Shown: positions 1-9,489 of the stretch, piece after piece
Numbering within the stretch: the first letter of the stretch is position 1
Layout of the letters: each line of letters begins with the position of its first letter
Program-made: the position numbers and the translations under genes
The notes under the pieces: generated by a model
The model's database searches: none
What the model saw: only the letters and a program-made list of their open reading frames with translations
Told to the model about the DNA's origin: nothing
Source: Longibacter salinarum
GTDB lineage: Bacteria > Bacteroidota > Rhodothermia > Rhodothermales > Salinibacteraceae
Direction of reading: 5' to 3'
Assembly: GCF_002554795.1 (NCBI RefSeq)
Contig: NZ_PDEQ01000009.1
Location: 119,848 to 183,847 of the forward strand
Length of the DNA: 64,000 bases

Positions 1-3000
1 TGGACGGGCGAACGCTCACGGCAAACGGACTTGAGCCCGCTTTCGCAGAACTGCTTCTAGAGGTCGGGCTCAGCCGGAACGGAACCACGGCACCTGCAGG
101 CGTGACCCATGTTGCTGCATCGGCACCCCGCATCTTGGCCTTCGCATGAAAGGTGAAATAGCGCGACCCAACGAGGTCGTCGGTCTCAGACTCTCCTCGA
201 GTCCGCCGAAACCTTGCGTTGTAACCGTTGATATCTTGCTCCTCAAGCGGAACGACGAAGGCGCGAGGATTGAACCGGAACTGTGCTCCGCCGCGGCTTC
301 GCACACCCAGCGTGACGTCCATGACGGCGCCCGTCTCATTCGAATTCCGACGCATGACCGGGATCTCGAAGGACGTGCGTTGACCGACCGAGCCCACGAG
401 CGTCGTCGCTTCGGTACCCGACCCGGATGCCGCCTGCTGCGTCGTCTCGATCTTAAGCCATGAATCGAACAGTGTGTTGAATTCGACCGACGCCTCCGTC
501 GCCCAGGTTAATTCGACGCGCGTCACCGGACGCTGCTTGATCGACTGAACCCCGCTGTAGTCCATCCCCAACCAGTTGGTGCCACCGGTTCTCGTGCCGG
601 AATAGTTGAATGCTTTGTACGATTCCGCAAACGCCTCGTAGTTGAAGGCACTGAGGGGCGTCGTGGTCACGTCCAGTTCCTTAATTTCAGGAGCCCGGAG
701 CGTCTCCAGAAGGTTTTTCCGCGTCTCAAACGCACGCTCTGCCGTGAACGCACCTTTCGTTCCAACGATCGGCAAATCCACGCTGTCGGGCTGCGCCTCT
801 GCCCACTCGCCGTACGCCTCAAACATGCCCGCAAGCCGCTCCGTGATCCGGCTCTTCCGGGTGTACACCTGGTCGACCTTGCGTGAGTAGTCCGACCACA
901 GCGGATTGATTTCCTCGCGGATCGTCTGGGTGTACGGCTGCGTCACGCGCTCATCAAAAACCGTGTCCGTCAGGTCCGTCCGGATCGCTTCAAGGGCCGC
1001 CGACGGCATGTCGACCCAGAGCCCCCGGGCGTTTTTCTCTGCAAGCGTGCGAATCTGTTGCTGGAAGATATACTGGCTCAGGTACGGTGTGCCCATCACC
1101 TCTTTCCATTGGCTCGTCGTTAGATTGCTGGACGCCGTGGGGCAATTCAGATTGAGCGTTTTCTGCAGACTGTTCCACTCCGACGTCGCGAACGCGGTAT
1201 ACCGCTCTTTTCCACTGAGCGAGCAGTCGTCTTGACCGACCGTGACGGAGCCGCCGTCGTACGTCCCATCATTCAGATCGTTGATAAAGGCGGCACGGTT
1301 AGCAGACAGCAGCGCGACCTTTCGACTGAAATCGAACATTTGCTCACCGTCGTAGGTCGATCGCCAGTTCGGGGCATGCGCGAGTGTGGACGCCTCCTCG
1401 TCGAGCCACTGCAGCCCGGCCTCCGCCCAGGCCCACGTCCCGAGGATCGCCGTCCGGCGAGCAATCATCAGATCGCCATTTCGCTCGACCGCCGTCGCAA
1501 AGTCATCGCCAAAGGCGTCGAGGCTGTTGTCCGTGCCGTAGAGCAGTGCATCCAGGTCCCGCAGAATCCCGATGATGTCCACCGAGATCCGGACAAAGCG
1601 CATCGAGTTGAGCGCCGCAGCCTCCTGGAACGATAGGAACTGCTCCTGTTGCTTCTGAACGGCCGTTGAGTCGATGCTGAATCCTTCTTGGGCACACCGT
1701 TCGACGATGTTCGCCGCGGTGCTTCCCGATCCGGATGCCGAGCACGACACCGGATTCGTGGATTGCTCCAGCGAGTCTGCCAGAAACTCAGCCTCATACA
1801 ACTCGAAGTTGATATCGTCATATAGATCTTCGAGAGCAGATGCTCGCGTCTCGATCCGGTCGATCGCTGTCTGAAGGGCATTCGCACGCCCCGTCTCCCC
1901 GTCGCCGGTAATCGGGGTTCCTTCAATGATCTCGTTCGCAACGGTTTGACGCTTCTGCTCTGCCGTGCTCCAATGCACGTCAAACTGCCGTTCGTTGGCC
2001 CGCATGTCGGCTGCTGCATCGCGACGCACACCCATCTCCTGCTCGACGAGGATTCTTCCTGCCTCCTGCGCTTCGTCTGGATCAATAGTAAAGCTACTCA
2101 GACTCCGGCTCGCCTTGCGAACGGCCTCCATCGTGGCCTGCGTCTCCTCAGCGGCCTCTCGCAGATCGCTCTGTGATTCCGCGACCAGGTCCCTGAACCG
2201 ATCGTTGCGCCCCGTTCCCCCATCGAACGCGAGTCCCGAGCCGGTCGCCTTGGCGGAGAACCAGAACGGGCCGTGCACATCGATAAAGTTGAACACGGCG
2301 AACGTCCCGCTGCCGCTCCCAAAGAGCATGTATCCATTGTCGTTCACGAGCCCCAGTTCCACGGCCAGGCGCGCATGACCCAGCACGACGATGCGCACCT
2401 CGGCTTCCGCCTCCGCAAACGCGCCGATTTCCTGCCGCACGGCGTTGTACCAGAATTCGATGCCGGCGTGGGCATACAGATTGACGATCGCGATGTCTTT
2501 GTCGATCGTGTAGTCAAGCCCGAACAGGAACCCGGCGTCATTGATGATGAGACCGGCTTCCGCTTTGATGAACGCCGGGGACGACGGACTCGGGTTGTCG
2601 GGGAAGAGCTTGTACCCGAGATACCCAGCGATCCCCCATCGGAAATCGTAGTTGATCGCGTCGGGACGATTCTCCTCCGCCCCTTTCCACAACGTCCCGC
2701 TTTCGTCGTCGAGAGCCACCTCCTGGAAGAACACGTCGATCTTCCCCTGCCCCGTTGCGATGATGCCCACGCCCGGCGCGCGCTCGGCGTAGTACAACGC
2801 CACGCCGCCCTGCAACCCGCGGATGTGGTCCTGCCAGAGCACCGTCAGGTAGCCGCCGAACTTGACGCGCCCGACGCCCGCCCCCGGCGCCTTCTCCATG
2901 TTGGTGAAGTCTCGCCCGACGGCATCCCCGATCTCCTCGGCGCTACCCGCCTCGTTGTCGATCAGATTGGCGTCGGGACTCGTGATCACGCCGGCAAGGT

Positions 3001-6000
3001 CCAGCGTGAAGAACTGGTCGGTCACGGTTACCAGCGTGAACGCCTCCGCCGCGTACGTCCCGCCGCTCCCACCAATGCCAGCCTGCGCGTACAGCATCAC
3101 AGCGAGCTTTAGATTGTCGCTCCTCGGCAGGCCGTTCGGATTTTGACTTTTGAACTGCCCCCCCGTCATCTGCCGCAGGTTGGTGTACACCTGGCTGACA
3201 TCGTCCTCGTCGGGGTTCCAGAAAAATCCGCCCCCGGCTCCTTTCAGGTCCACGACCCCCGGCACGATTGGCACCGTGAGCCCCGAGTATCCGAGAAAGA
3301 AGCCCATCGACAACTCATCATCGATGTTCGAAAACTTCCCGATGGCGGTGAAGGCGTACGTTTTCTTGAACCCACTGGCCGATGTTGGGTCTTTCCCCAC
3401 GCCGAGTTGCCCGAGCCCGGAGAGCTCAATGCCGACGTTGCTGTCCTGCGTTTGAACCTCGATGCTTCCGCGAATGGACGCTTCGACCTGCCCGCTCCCT
3501 CCCATCGCTAGCTCGGCACGATCGAGCTTGAAGTACGTGTCTCCGTTCGTCTGTTCGTAAAACACGATCTGCCGGACGCTTCCGGAAAACAGGGAGCCCT
3601 TGAACAGGGTGGAGTCCCGCGTCGTCGGCGCCCCCGGATTATTCGCCTGGTCGTATCTCGAGCTCGTCGGGACAAATGTGTTTGGGTCTTTATTCGAGAA
3701 CACAGCCAGACGGAGTGCCCGTCCACCCGTCGAGCCGGGATTGTTGCCAACGTCCGTGCAGGCCGAAAACTGGAAGTAGTTCTCGACATTCGTGATGGTC
3801 GTATCCTTAAGACTAATCACGCCGCTCTCGTCGCGCTTCTCGAGGGGCCGCTTGAACGATAGCGGACTTTGCCCCGGCTGCCGTGATCCCCAGTCGATGC
3901 ACCCCACCTCCATCGCCATGTAGTTGTCCACGGCCAGCATGAACGGTCCCTGCGGACGACCGATGCTGAACGTGTCCCGCCCGGCCGTGAAGCCTTTGAT
4001 GCCAAACTGCCCCTGCACTTTGCTCAAATCCAGGGAGGCATTCCCGTCCATCGTGACGTACGAATCCTGCGGATTTACGTGCAGCTTGGTGAGGGTCGCG
4101 GAGAAGAGTCCACCGTTCAAGCTCAACAGCCCGCTGCCGGACTCTGCCGTGAGATTCCACCCCATGCTGAACTTACCCACGCCTTCCTCCTCAACGGTGA
4201 AGAAGCTGCCGCCATCATCGGAGGTGTTTCCGGCCGCGTTCCCCGTTGAGTCCGGATCCATCGTGTACTCGTCGTATTGCCCGCGGCTGAAGCGGAACCA
4301 GATCCCGCCGCCGTCTGCCAGCTTCCGCGGGTCGCCGAACATCATCGTCGTGTACCAGCGACCGTCGGGGGCCGTCCGATCGGGCTCGTCCACGATGCGC
4401 GCGCTCCGGCGAGGCGATCCTCCCGTCCCTGAACTTCCGGCATTCTGCGTGGCCGTCGATCCGGTCCCGGACGACTTCTTGTTCCGGTAAACGTGAACCG
4501 CGAGCGCGGTGCTCACCCTGTAGTCGACGTTCTCGAAGTCGAGCTCGAGCCCGAGTCCCGTAACCTCGAGGACAGCCTTGTCGAACAGACTGACCTCCAG
4601 CGGGGAGTTGTTGATCGTCGGGTCGTAGGTCTGCTGGAAAAAGGCTTCGCGCGTCTCCTGGTCCGCATCGCGGTTGAACGCCTGCAGCTGCTCCATCCCT
4701 GAGGACGTCGTGCCGCCATCGAACACGCCGTAAAGGTCGACCTCGAAGCTGTTGTCCGTGAAGCTCGTCTGCACGATGCCCGTCATCTGCACGTGCGACG
4801 AGTCGGACCCCGCGGTGCCTGAGCTGGCCGCGGTGCGCCGCCCGATGGACTTTTTCTTACTGAGCGTTGGAATGTCTGCGACCACGCCGAGGCGAATGAA
4901 GGGTACCTGGTCGTCTTCCGTCTCACCGTCTTTGGACCCGATGCCGAGGTAGTCGATGCACACCTTGTCGCCCACCAGAGCGACCGGCCGGTAGCCGGCC
5001 AGCAGGTTGACCTCGCCCTCCCCGAAGCTCAGCCCACCGTCGGTATCCAAACGCATGTCTTCGAACAGCATCGCCTGCGTCTGGTCAGGATTGGCGGTAA
5101 CTTGAGCGTTTGAACAGCTGTGCTCGGCATCGGCATACGCGTTTTGCAGGCTACGATCGCGCACGGCCTGTGCCGGCTGAAAGGCGTCGCGTCCCGACTG
5201 GTCTTCCGGGAGATACGTCCACTCACCGGTGCCCGTCGGCTCCACCTTTGCGGTGTTCAGCATCATGTCGCCATCGAAGCGAACGGCCAGAGCCCCGCTC
5301 TTGCGCACCGAAATCCGCAGCGTCTCGCTATCGGGGCGGAGCACCAATAGGTTGCGCCGAATCTCGATCTGCTGCTGGGTCACCTGCTCCGGCTCTGCAT
5401 ACAGACTGTCGGACCCGAGGTGCAGGTTGTTGACCGCCACGTCGAGGCCAACGGAAATGCCGGGCACGGCCAGCGTGCCCTCCATTTCGAGGGCAAACGT
5501 GGAACCCGTCGTGACCGTCAGGCCACCGGCCACGTATTCGAACGTCCCCTTCTTTCCGATCGGGAGCGTACCGCCCGCCGCTTCGGCCTCGGGCGTCACC
5601 TCCCAGCTATTCCCCTGCCAGGACGCGCGGTAGTGGACGGTAGCAGCACACGCCTGCATGGTCGCGGACGCGGCATATCCACTGCCTCCCGTCTGCGATC
5701 GGTCCAGCGGACCGGGCGCCTGCTCGTAGGATTCGCCGTACGCACAGCCAGCGTCTGGATTCAACTCGACGCCTCCGAAGACGGGGCTCGCAATGTCTCC
5801 GTGGATGGTGAACTGCTGATTGGCGTAATTCATCGTCGCCCCGCGCGCCAGCACCGTCACGGCCTCCGCGATGTCGTTCTCCGAATCATCGAAACGCACG
5901 GTATCGATCGGCGCCTCGGCGTTGTAGGCCGGGTCGTGGTGACCCGTCGGCTGCACGCCCATGAGCACGTCCCCGCCAGCAAACCCGCTTGATGCTACCG

Positions 6001-9000
6001 TCGCCCGAAAGGGAATGGAGAGGTCCGCCAGCGCCCCGTCCATACCCATATTGCCACGGACGATGAGGCCGTCCGCCTGGCTGTACGTCATCTCGTGAAT
6101 GCGGAGCGGCGTACCGTCCACCGCGGCCGTATCCGCAAGACCCGTAGCGTTGATGTCTCGGAGCTTGAGCGCGTTGGTGACCCGCACGTCGTACTCCAGC
6201 GTGCCTTCCGCATCACCCAGCCCCGCAAAAACCACGGGCGCCGGCTCTCCCGGACGCGTCCGAACGCGCCATCCGCCAGAATCCGTTGATTCGACATCTA
6301 CCAGGAGCGACCCATCCGCCTTGCGAATGCGCAGGTATCCGATGTCCTCCTTTCCGAGTGCCAGGCGATCGGGCAATGTCTTCTGCTGCGTGGCCGGCAC
6401 ATCTTCAAGGAAGAAGCCGTCCGCGTTGACCCACGCCTGGCGATTGCCATTCTGCGAGAGCGTCGCCTCTCCCGACTCCACCTGTATCACCGTGTCGAAG
6501 CTGAACTGGAGCTGGTCGTACGTCGCCTCGAGTCCTGACTCCGCATACGTCTGGCCGCTCACGTCGTGTGTGTACGCCCCGCGAGCCGATCCGTCGATCA
6601 TCATGCCACTCGACGAGAGCACCTGTCCGGCCGGGAGCGACATCCGCACCTCATCTGCTGCACCGGTCGGCAGGTCGAGGCCTCCCGGAAGGTGCCAATC
6701 AACAGTCGGCAACGCCGCCCCAAGTACAATCGATTCCTCGAATCGCACCTCACCGGATGTAATCGCCGGGTTCTCGAACGGAACGGTGAGCGCATCGAAT
6801 ACAACCCGCGCCGAGTCCCCGCTCGTTGCGACTCGACCGTCCCCGCTGAAGGTGAGATCCCCTGCCGCAACCCCAGCACGATCGGCGCGGAACGAGAAGA
6901 CCGGCGCGCTGCTCGGGTAGTCCCACCTCACATTCTGTAGCTCCAGACTCTCGTTCAGAACCGTCCCGTCCGCGAGGTTCATGGCGACGGTTCCCGATCC
7001 CGTTCCGCTGCGCAGGGATGGCCCCGGCTGAATCGTAGCCGTGACGCTCCCCGACAGGTGAATGGCCTGTGTGTCGTTTTCGTAGAGAAACTCGAGGGTC
7101 GCGTCGGGTTCGTAGGCCAGCGACAGTCGGTCACGGGCCACCGTTCCGCAGAGCGTGTACGGACCGGAGCCTGAGAAGCCGGCGTCGCCAACGAGAGACA
7201 ACTCGATCGTCGACGTACAGTCGCCTCCGGCAGTCTTGTCCAGGGAAACGCCGTTGCTTTCCGCCAGCGCAGCCTGAAACTGAATGTCTGCACCACTATC
7301 TGCACCTGTCACCGGAGTGATCTCTCCGGCGATCGTCGAGATGCGGATCGACGCCTCTCCGACCGGCACCTCGGCTCCCCCCGACAAGGTTCGCTCGATC
7401 AGCTCGCCGCGGAGGCCGCCGTCCTCGATCCGAGCGTCCTGAACGGTGAGGGATTCCTGTGCCAGTCGCGACGACGTGCCGGCAAACCCCTGAAGACGGG
7501 CATCGAAATCGAAGGCTGGATCGATCCCCGTCGGGGTGCCGGGGCTCCATCTGAACCAGTCGAAGGTCGTCTCCGAAAGTCGCATCGCGATGACGCGCAT
7601 GGCCAGCGGCCCGTAGTCGAAGGTAGACGGAGATGATCCGGTCGACTCGCTCTGCTCAAATGTCTGTGTGGGTAGGAAGAAGCCGGCCGCATCAAGCTGG
7701 ACGTGGTCAAGCGGAACGGAAAACGGAACGGCGCTGCTACCGATATTTGCTCGAAGCTCGGCACGAAGCATCTGCGAGCCGTCCGTGCGGTACACCGCGT
7801 CGAGTGCCTTGACGCCATCGAGTTCGAGTTCTACGCCATCGAAGCGCAACGGCACCGTGTTGGCATCCGGAAGCGACGTCACACCGCTCGTCCTGAGCCC
7901 ACCGGGCGTCGAATGAAGCTGGACCGTGGCGCCGGCTGCCAGCTGGCCGTTTTGCTGGATACGATAGACGGCGTTCAAATCCACATCGAACGACGGGACC
8001 GCGCCAAGAAGCGGCAGATCGAGAAACGCAGAAAGCGTCTTCGGCCGGAGGGTGACACGGTCGGAATCGCCTGCGACCCGGATGTCCGCGCCCCCTCGGC
8101 GATCCACGGTCCCGGCGGCTCGACCGTTCTCCCCGACACGATACCGTAGCGCGTCCTTTTGAGGCAACAATCCTTCCAGGACCTTGAAGTGCCCGCTCAG
8201 GTGCAGTCCACCCACCTGCGGATCATAATCGACGCCGGTCAAAAGAAACGGTAGATTCCACGCCGGATTGTCGAAGTCATAAATCGGGTTCTCCGGTCCC
8301 TGAATTGCCTCCACTTTGCCGTCCAGGGCCTGAAGCGTGACCGGGTCGATCGTGAGATACGACGCGAACCGCGCATCGGTGCTCGTCCCCACCGAGGGAA
8401 TGTGGAGCGTCGGCCCCGATCCCTGCGCACCGGACAATGACACACTCCCGTCCGCGTTGACCTGCGCGTCCACCAGAAGGGGTGCATCCGGCTGTCCTCC
8501 CTGACGAATCCGAAGATAGGCGAGCCGCGAATCCGGAAGGGGGAGATTGGCGGGCAGCTTCGCGAGGAGGCTGTCGCGCGACGGAAGGTCGTCCTGGGTT
8601 TTCGGAATGTGCAACCCGTCCCGGTCGACGTAGGCAATGGTCCGCACACCGCGCCGAAATTCAGCGCGTCCCGTGATGATGCGAAAGGGCGATGTCCCGA
8701 TAACGAAGTCCGTGCTGAACTTGACGGTTAACGGCCACGGCCGGAGCTGTGGGTGATGAATGAACCCGGTCCCCGTTCCGGTGATACTCAACCCGTTTGC
8801 TCGGACCTCGACCTCGCCGGGCTCGAATAGCAACCCGGGATTTTTGTCGAGAAGCGCTCCACTTGGTACGCTCTCAAGCGCCGAAATCGCGCCGGTGGAA
8901 ACGTCGAGAATCTTGGCCTGAAACGCGAAGTAATCCGCGGGCCCCTCCGTCGATTCTTCCCGCTTTGGCGACGCCGTAGCGTGTATGCCCTGTCCCTGCG

Positions 9001-9154
9001 TCGAGTCCTCCGCTGCAGCCGTTTCAACAAACGAGCTTGCCTCCGCTGCCCGGCGTATGCTATCTGCGTTCGCGTGCGGCGTACTCCACATGACGAGTGC
9101 AAGCACGTACACCAGCTTCGACAGCAGCGAACAAGACGTTGGTAACTTCACCAT
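1..9154 (-). CDS. Giant exported beta-rich protein of unknown function, C-terminus beyond window
   Basis: One frame stays open on the minus strand from the ATG at 9154 to base 1, giving over 3,050 residues with no stop in the window. I read it at many points along its length and found coherent protein throughout. Residues 1-30 form a signal peptide (MVKLPTSCSLLSKLVYVLAL, then a small-residue cleavage region). The next roughly 2,300 residues are Gly/Ser/Thr/Asp-rich with alternating hydrophobics, suggesting beta structure. A related module recurs near plus positions 8550, 7690 and 6400, two copies carrying a YLRIR motif. Residues about 2320-2460 are Glu/Ala/Gln-rich and probably coiled coil, and a Trp/Tyr-containing C-terminal part follows. 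An ATG upstream at 9177 runs into a stop at once, so 9154 is the start. I do not recognise the family. An outer-surface or secreted location is inferred from the signal peptide. The hybrid regulator at 9490-13890 lies upstream on the same strand. Confidence 0.85.
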   Translation of the reverse strand, partial: MVKLPTSCSLLSKLVYVLALVMWSTPHANADSIRRAAEASSFVETAAAEDSTQGQGIHATASPKREESTEGPADYFAFQAKILDVSTGAISALESVPSGALLDKNPGLLFEPGEVEVRANGLSITGTGTGFIHHPQLRPWPLTVKFSTDFVIGTSPFRIITGRAEFRRGVRTIAYVDRDGLHIPKTQDDLPSRDSLLAKLPANLPLPDSRLAYLRIRQGGQPDAPLLVDAQVNADGSVSLSGAQGSGPTLHIPSVGTSTDARFASYLTIDPVTLQALDGKVEAIQGPENPIYDFDNPAWNLPFLLTGVDYDPQVGGLHLSGHFKVLEGLLPQKDALRYRVGENGRAAGTVDRRGGADIRVAGDSDRVTLRPKTLSAFLDLPLLGAVPSFDVDLNAVYRIQQNGQLAAGATVQLHSTPGGLRTSGVTSLPDANTVPLRFDGVELELDGVKALDAVYRTDGSQMLRAELRANIGSSAVPFSVPLDHVQLDAAGFFLPTQTFEQSESTGSSPSTFDYGPLAMRVIAMRLSETTFDWFRWSPGTPTGIDPAFDFDARLQGFAGTSSRLAQESLTVQDARIEDGGLRGELIERTLSGGAEVPVGEASIRISTIAGEITPVTGADSGADIQFQAALAESNGVSLDKTAGGDCTSTIELSLVGDAGFSGSGPYTLCGTVARDRLSLAYEPDATLEFLYENDTQAIHLSGSVTATIQPGPSLRSGTGSGTVAMNLADGTVLNESLELQNVRWDYPSSAPVFSFRADRAGVAAGDLTFSGDGRVATSGDSARVVFDALTVPFENPAITSGEVRFEESIVLGAALPTVDWHLPGGLDLPTGAADEVRMSLPAGQVLSSSGMMIDGSARGAYTHDVSGQTYAESGLEATYDQLQFSFDTVIQVESGEATLSQNGNRQAWVNADGFFLEDVPATQQKTLPDRLALGKEDIGYLRIRKADGSLLVDVESTDSGGWRVRTRPGEPAPVVFAGLGDAEGTLEYDVRVTNALKLRDINATGLADTAAVDGTPLRIHEMTYSQADGLIVRGNMGMDGALADLSIPFRATVASSGFAGGDVLMGVQPTGHHDPAYNAEAPIDTVRFDDSENDIAEAVTVLARGATMNYANQQFTIHGDIASPVFGGVELNPDAGCAYGESYEQAPGPLDRSQTGGSGYAASATMQACAATVHYRASWQGNSWEVTPEAEAAGGTLPIGKKGTFEYVAGGLTVTTGSTFALEMEGTLAVPGISVGLDVAVNNLHLGSDSLYAEPEQVTQQQIEIRRNLLVLRPDSETLRISVRKSGALAVRFDGDMMLNTAKVEPTGTGEWTYLPEDQSGRDAFQPAQAVRDRSLQNAYADAEHSCSNAQVTANPDQTQAMLFEDMRLDTDGGLSFGEGEVNLLAGYRPVALVGDKVCIDYLGIGSKDGETEDDQVPFIRLGVVADIPTLSKKKSIGRRTAASSGTAGSDSSHVQMTGIVQTSFTDNSFEVDLYGVFDGGTTSSGMEQLQAFNRDADQETREAFFQQTYDPTINNSPLEVSLFDKAVLEVTGLGLELDFENVDYRVSTALAVHVYRNKKSSGTGSTATQNAGSSGTGGSPRRSARIVDEPDRTAPDGRWYTTMMFGDPRKLADGGGIWFRFSRGQYDEYTMDPDSTGNAAGNTSDDGGSFFTVEEEGVGKFSMGWNLTAESGSGLLSLNGGLFSATLTKLHVNPQDSYVTMDGNASLDLSKVQGQFGIKGFTAGRDTFSIGRPQGPFMLAVDNYMAMEVGCIDWGSRQPGQSPLSFKRPLEKRDESGVISLKDTTITNVENYFQFSACTDVGNNPGSTGGRALRLAVFSNKDPNTFVPTSSRYDQANNPGAPTTRDSTLFKGSLFSGSVRQIVFYEQTNGDTYFKLDRAELAMGGSGQVEASIRGSIEVQTQDSNVGIELSGLGQLGVGKDPTSASGFKKTYAFTAIGKFSNIDDELSMGFFLGYSGLTVPIVPGVVDLKGAGGGFFWNPDEDDVSQVYTNLRQMTGGQFKSQNPNGLPRSDNLKLAVMLYAQAGIGGSGGTYAAEAFTLVTVTDQFFTLDLAGVITSPDANLIDNEAGSAEEIGDAVGRDFTNMEKAPGAGVGRVKFGGYLTVLWQDHIRGLQGGVALYYAERAPGVGIIATGQGKIDVFFQEVALDDESGTLWKGAEENRPDAINYDFRWGIAGYLGYKLFPDNPSPSSPAFIKAEAGLIINDAGFLFGLDYTIDKDIAIVNLYAHAGIEFWYNAVRQEIGAFAEAEAEVRIVVLGHARLAVELGLVNDNGYMLFGSGSGTFAVFNFIDVHGPFWFSAKATGSGLAFDGGTGRNDRFRDLVAESQSDLREAAEETQATMEAVRKASRSLSSFTIDPDEAQEAGRILVEQEMGVRRDAAADMRANERQFDVHWSTAEQKRQTVANEIIEGTPITGDGETGRANALQTAIDRIETRASALEDLYDDINFELYEAEFLADSLEQSTNPVSCSASGSGSTAANIVERCAQEGFSIDSTAVQKQQEQFLSFQEAAALNSMRFVRISVDIIGILRDLDALLYGTDNSLDAFGDDFATAVERNGDLMIARRTAILGTWAWAEAGLQWLDEEASTLAHAPNWRSTYDGEQMFDFSRKVALLSANRAAFINDLNDGTYDGGSVTVGQDDCSLSGKERYTAFATSEWNSLQKTLNLNCPTASSNLTTSQWKEVMGTPYLSQYIFQQQIRTLAEKNARGLWVDMPSAALEAIRTDLTDTVFDERVTQPYTQTIREEINPLWSDYSRKVDQVYTRKSRITERLAGMFEAYGEWAEAQPDSVDLPIVGTKGAFTAERAFETRKNLLETLRAPEIKELDVTTTPLSAFNYEAFAESYKAFNYSGTRTGGTNWLGMDYSGVQSIKQRPVTRVELTWATEASVEFNTLFDSWLKIETTQQAASGSGTEATTLVGSVGQRTSFEIPVMRRNSNETGAVMDVTLGVRSRGGAQFRFNPRAFVVPLEEQDINGYNARFRRTRGESETDDLVGSRYFTFHAKAKMRGADAATWVTPAGAVVPFRLSPTSRSSSAKAGSSPFAVSVRPS

Positions 9155-9489
9155 TCGGTGGAGAGCGATTGGGACATGATGCGGGCGGCCGACGAGCAAA
9201 ACAGCGATGGAATCAAATGCTGCAAACCACGCAGCCACCACAGACCGACCCTCATCGTACGACATCATCGTTGCAACCGCTTTCGCTCACGTTGCGAATC
9301 CTGTTGCACACGTTGCATCACGCGTCAAAACGGATAGATCACACCTACGGGTGCCGATTTTGGCCCCGGGCACGTACTGGACTGGCAGACGCCAAACAGC
9401 CATTATCCTCAGTCCAGACAAACCGATTGGGAGGCGCGACCGCCTCGAGACAGGCATCGTTTCTCTCCGTGCCCTGCTTTTTTCCGTCT
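9155..9489. promoter_or_regulatory. Upstream region of the giant gene with repeated GTTGCA hexamers
   Basis: This 335-base gap separates the hybrid regulator's stop from the giant gene's start. GTTGCA occurs at 9270-9275, 9303-9308 and 9312-9317, with GTTGCG at 9291-9296. On the coding strand the motif reads TGCAAC. The first two copies are 21 bases apart, about two helical turns, the spacing expected of an AraC-type direct-repeat site. No convincing promoter hexamers were identified. That this is the target of the neighbouring AraC-domain regulator is inference. Confidence 0.4.

Noticed and set aside
2273..3112. Long plus-strand frame opposite the giant gene
   Set aside because: Its residues are Arg/Pro/His-heavy and look like an antisense shadow; the minus frame encodes coherent protein throughout.
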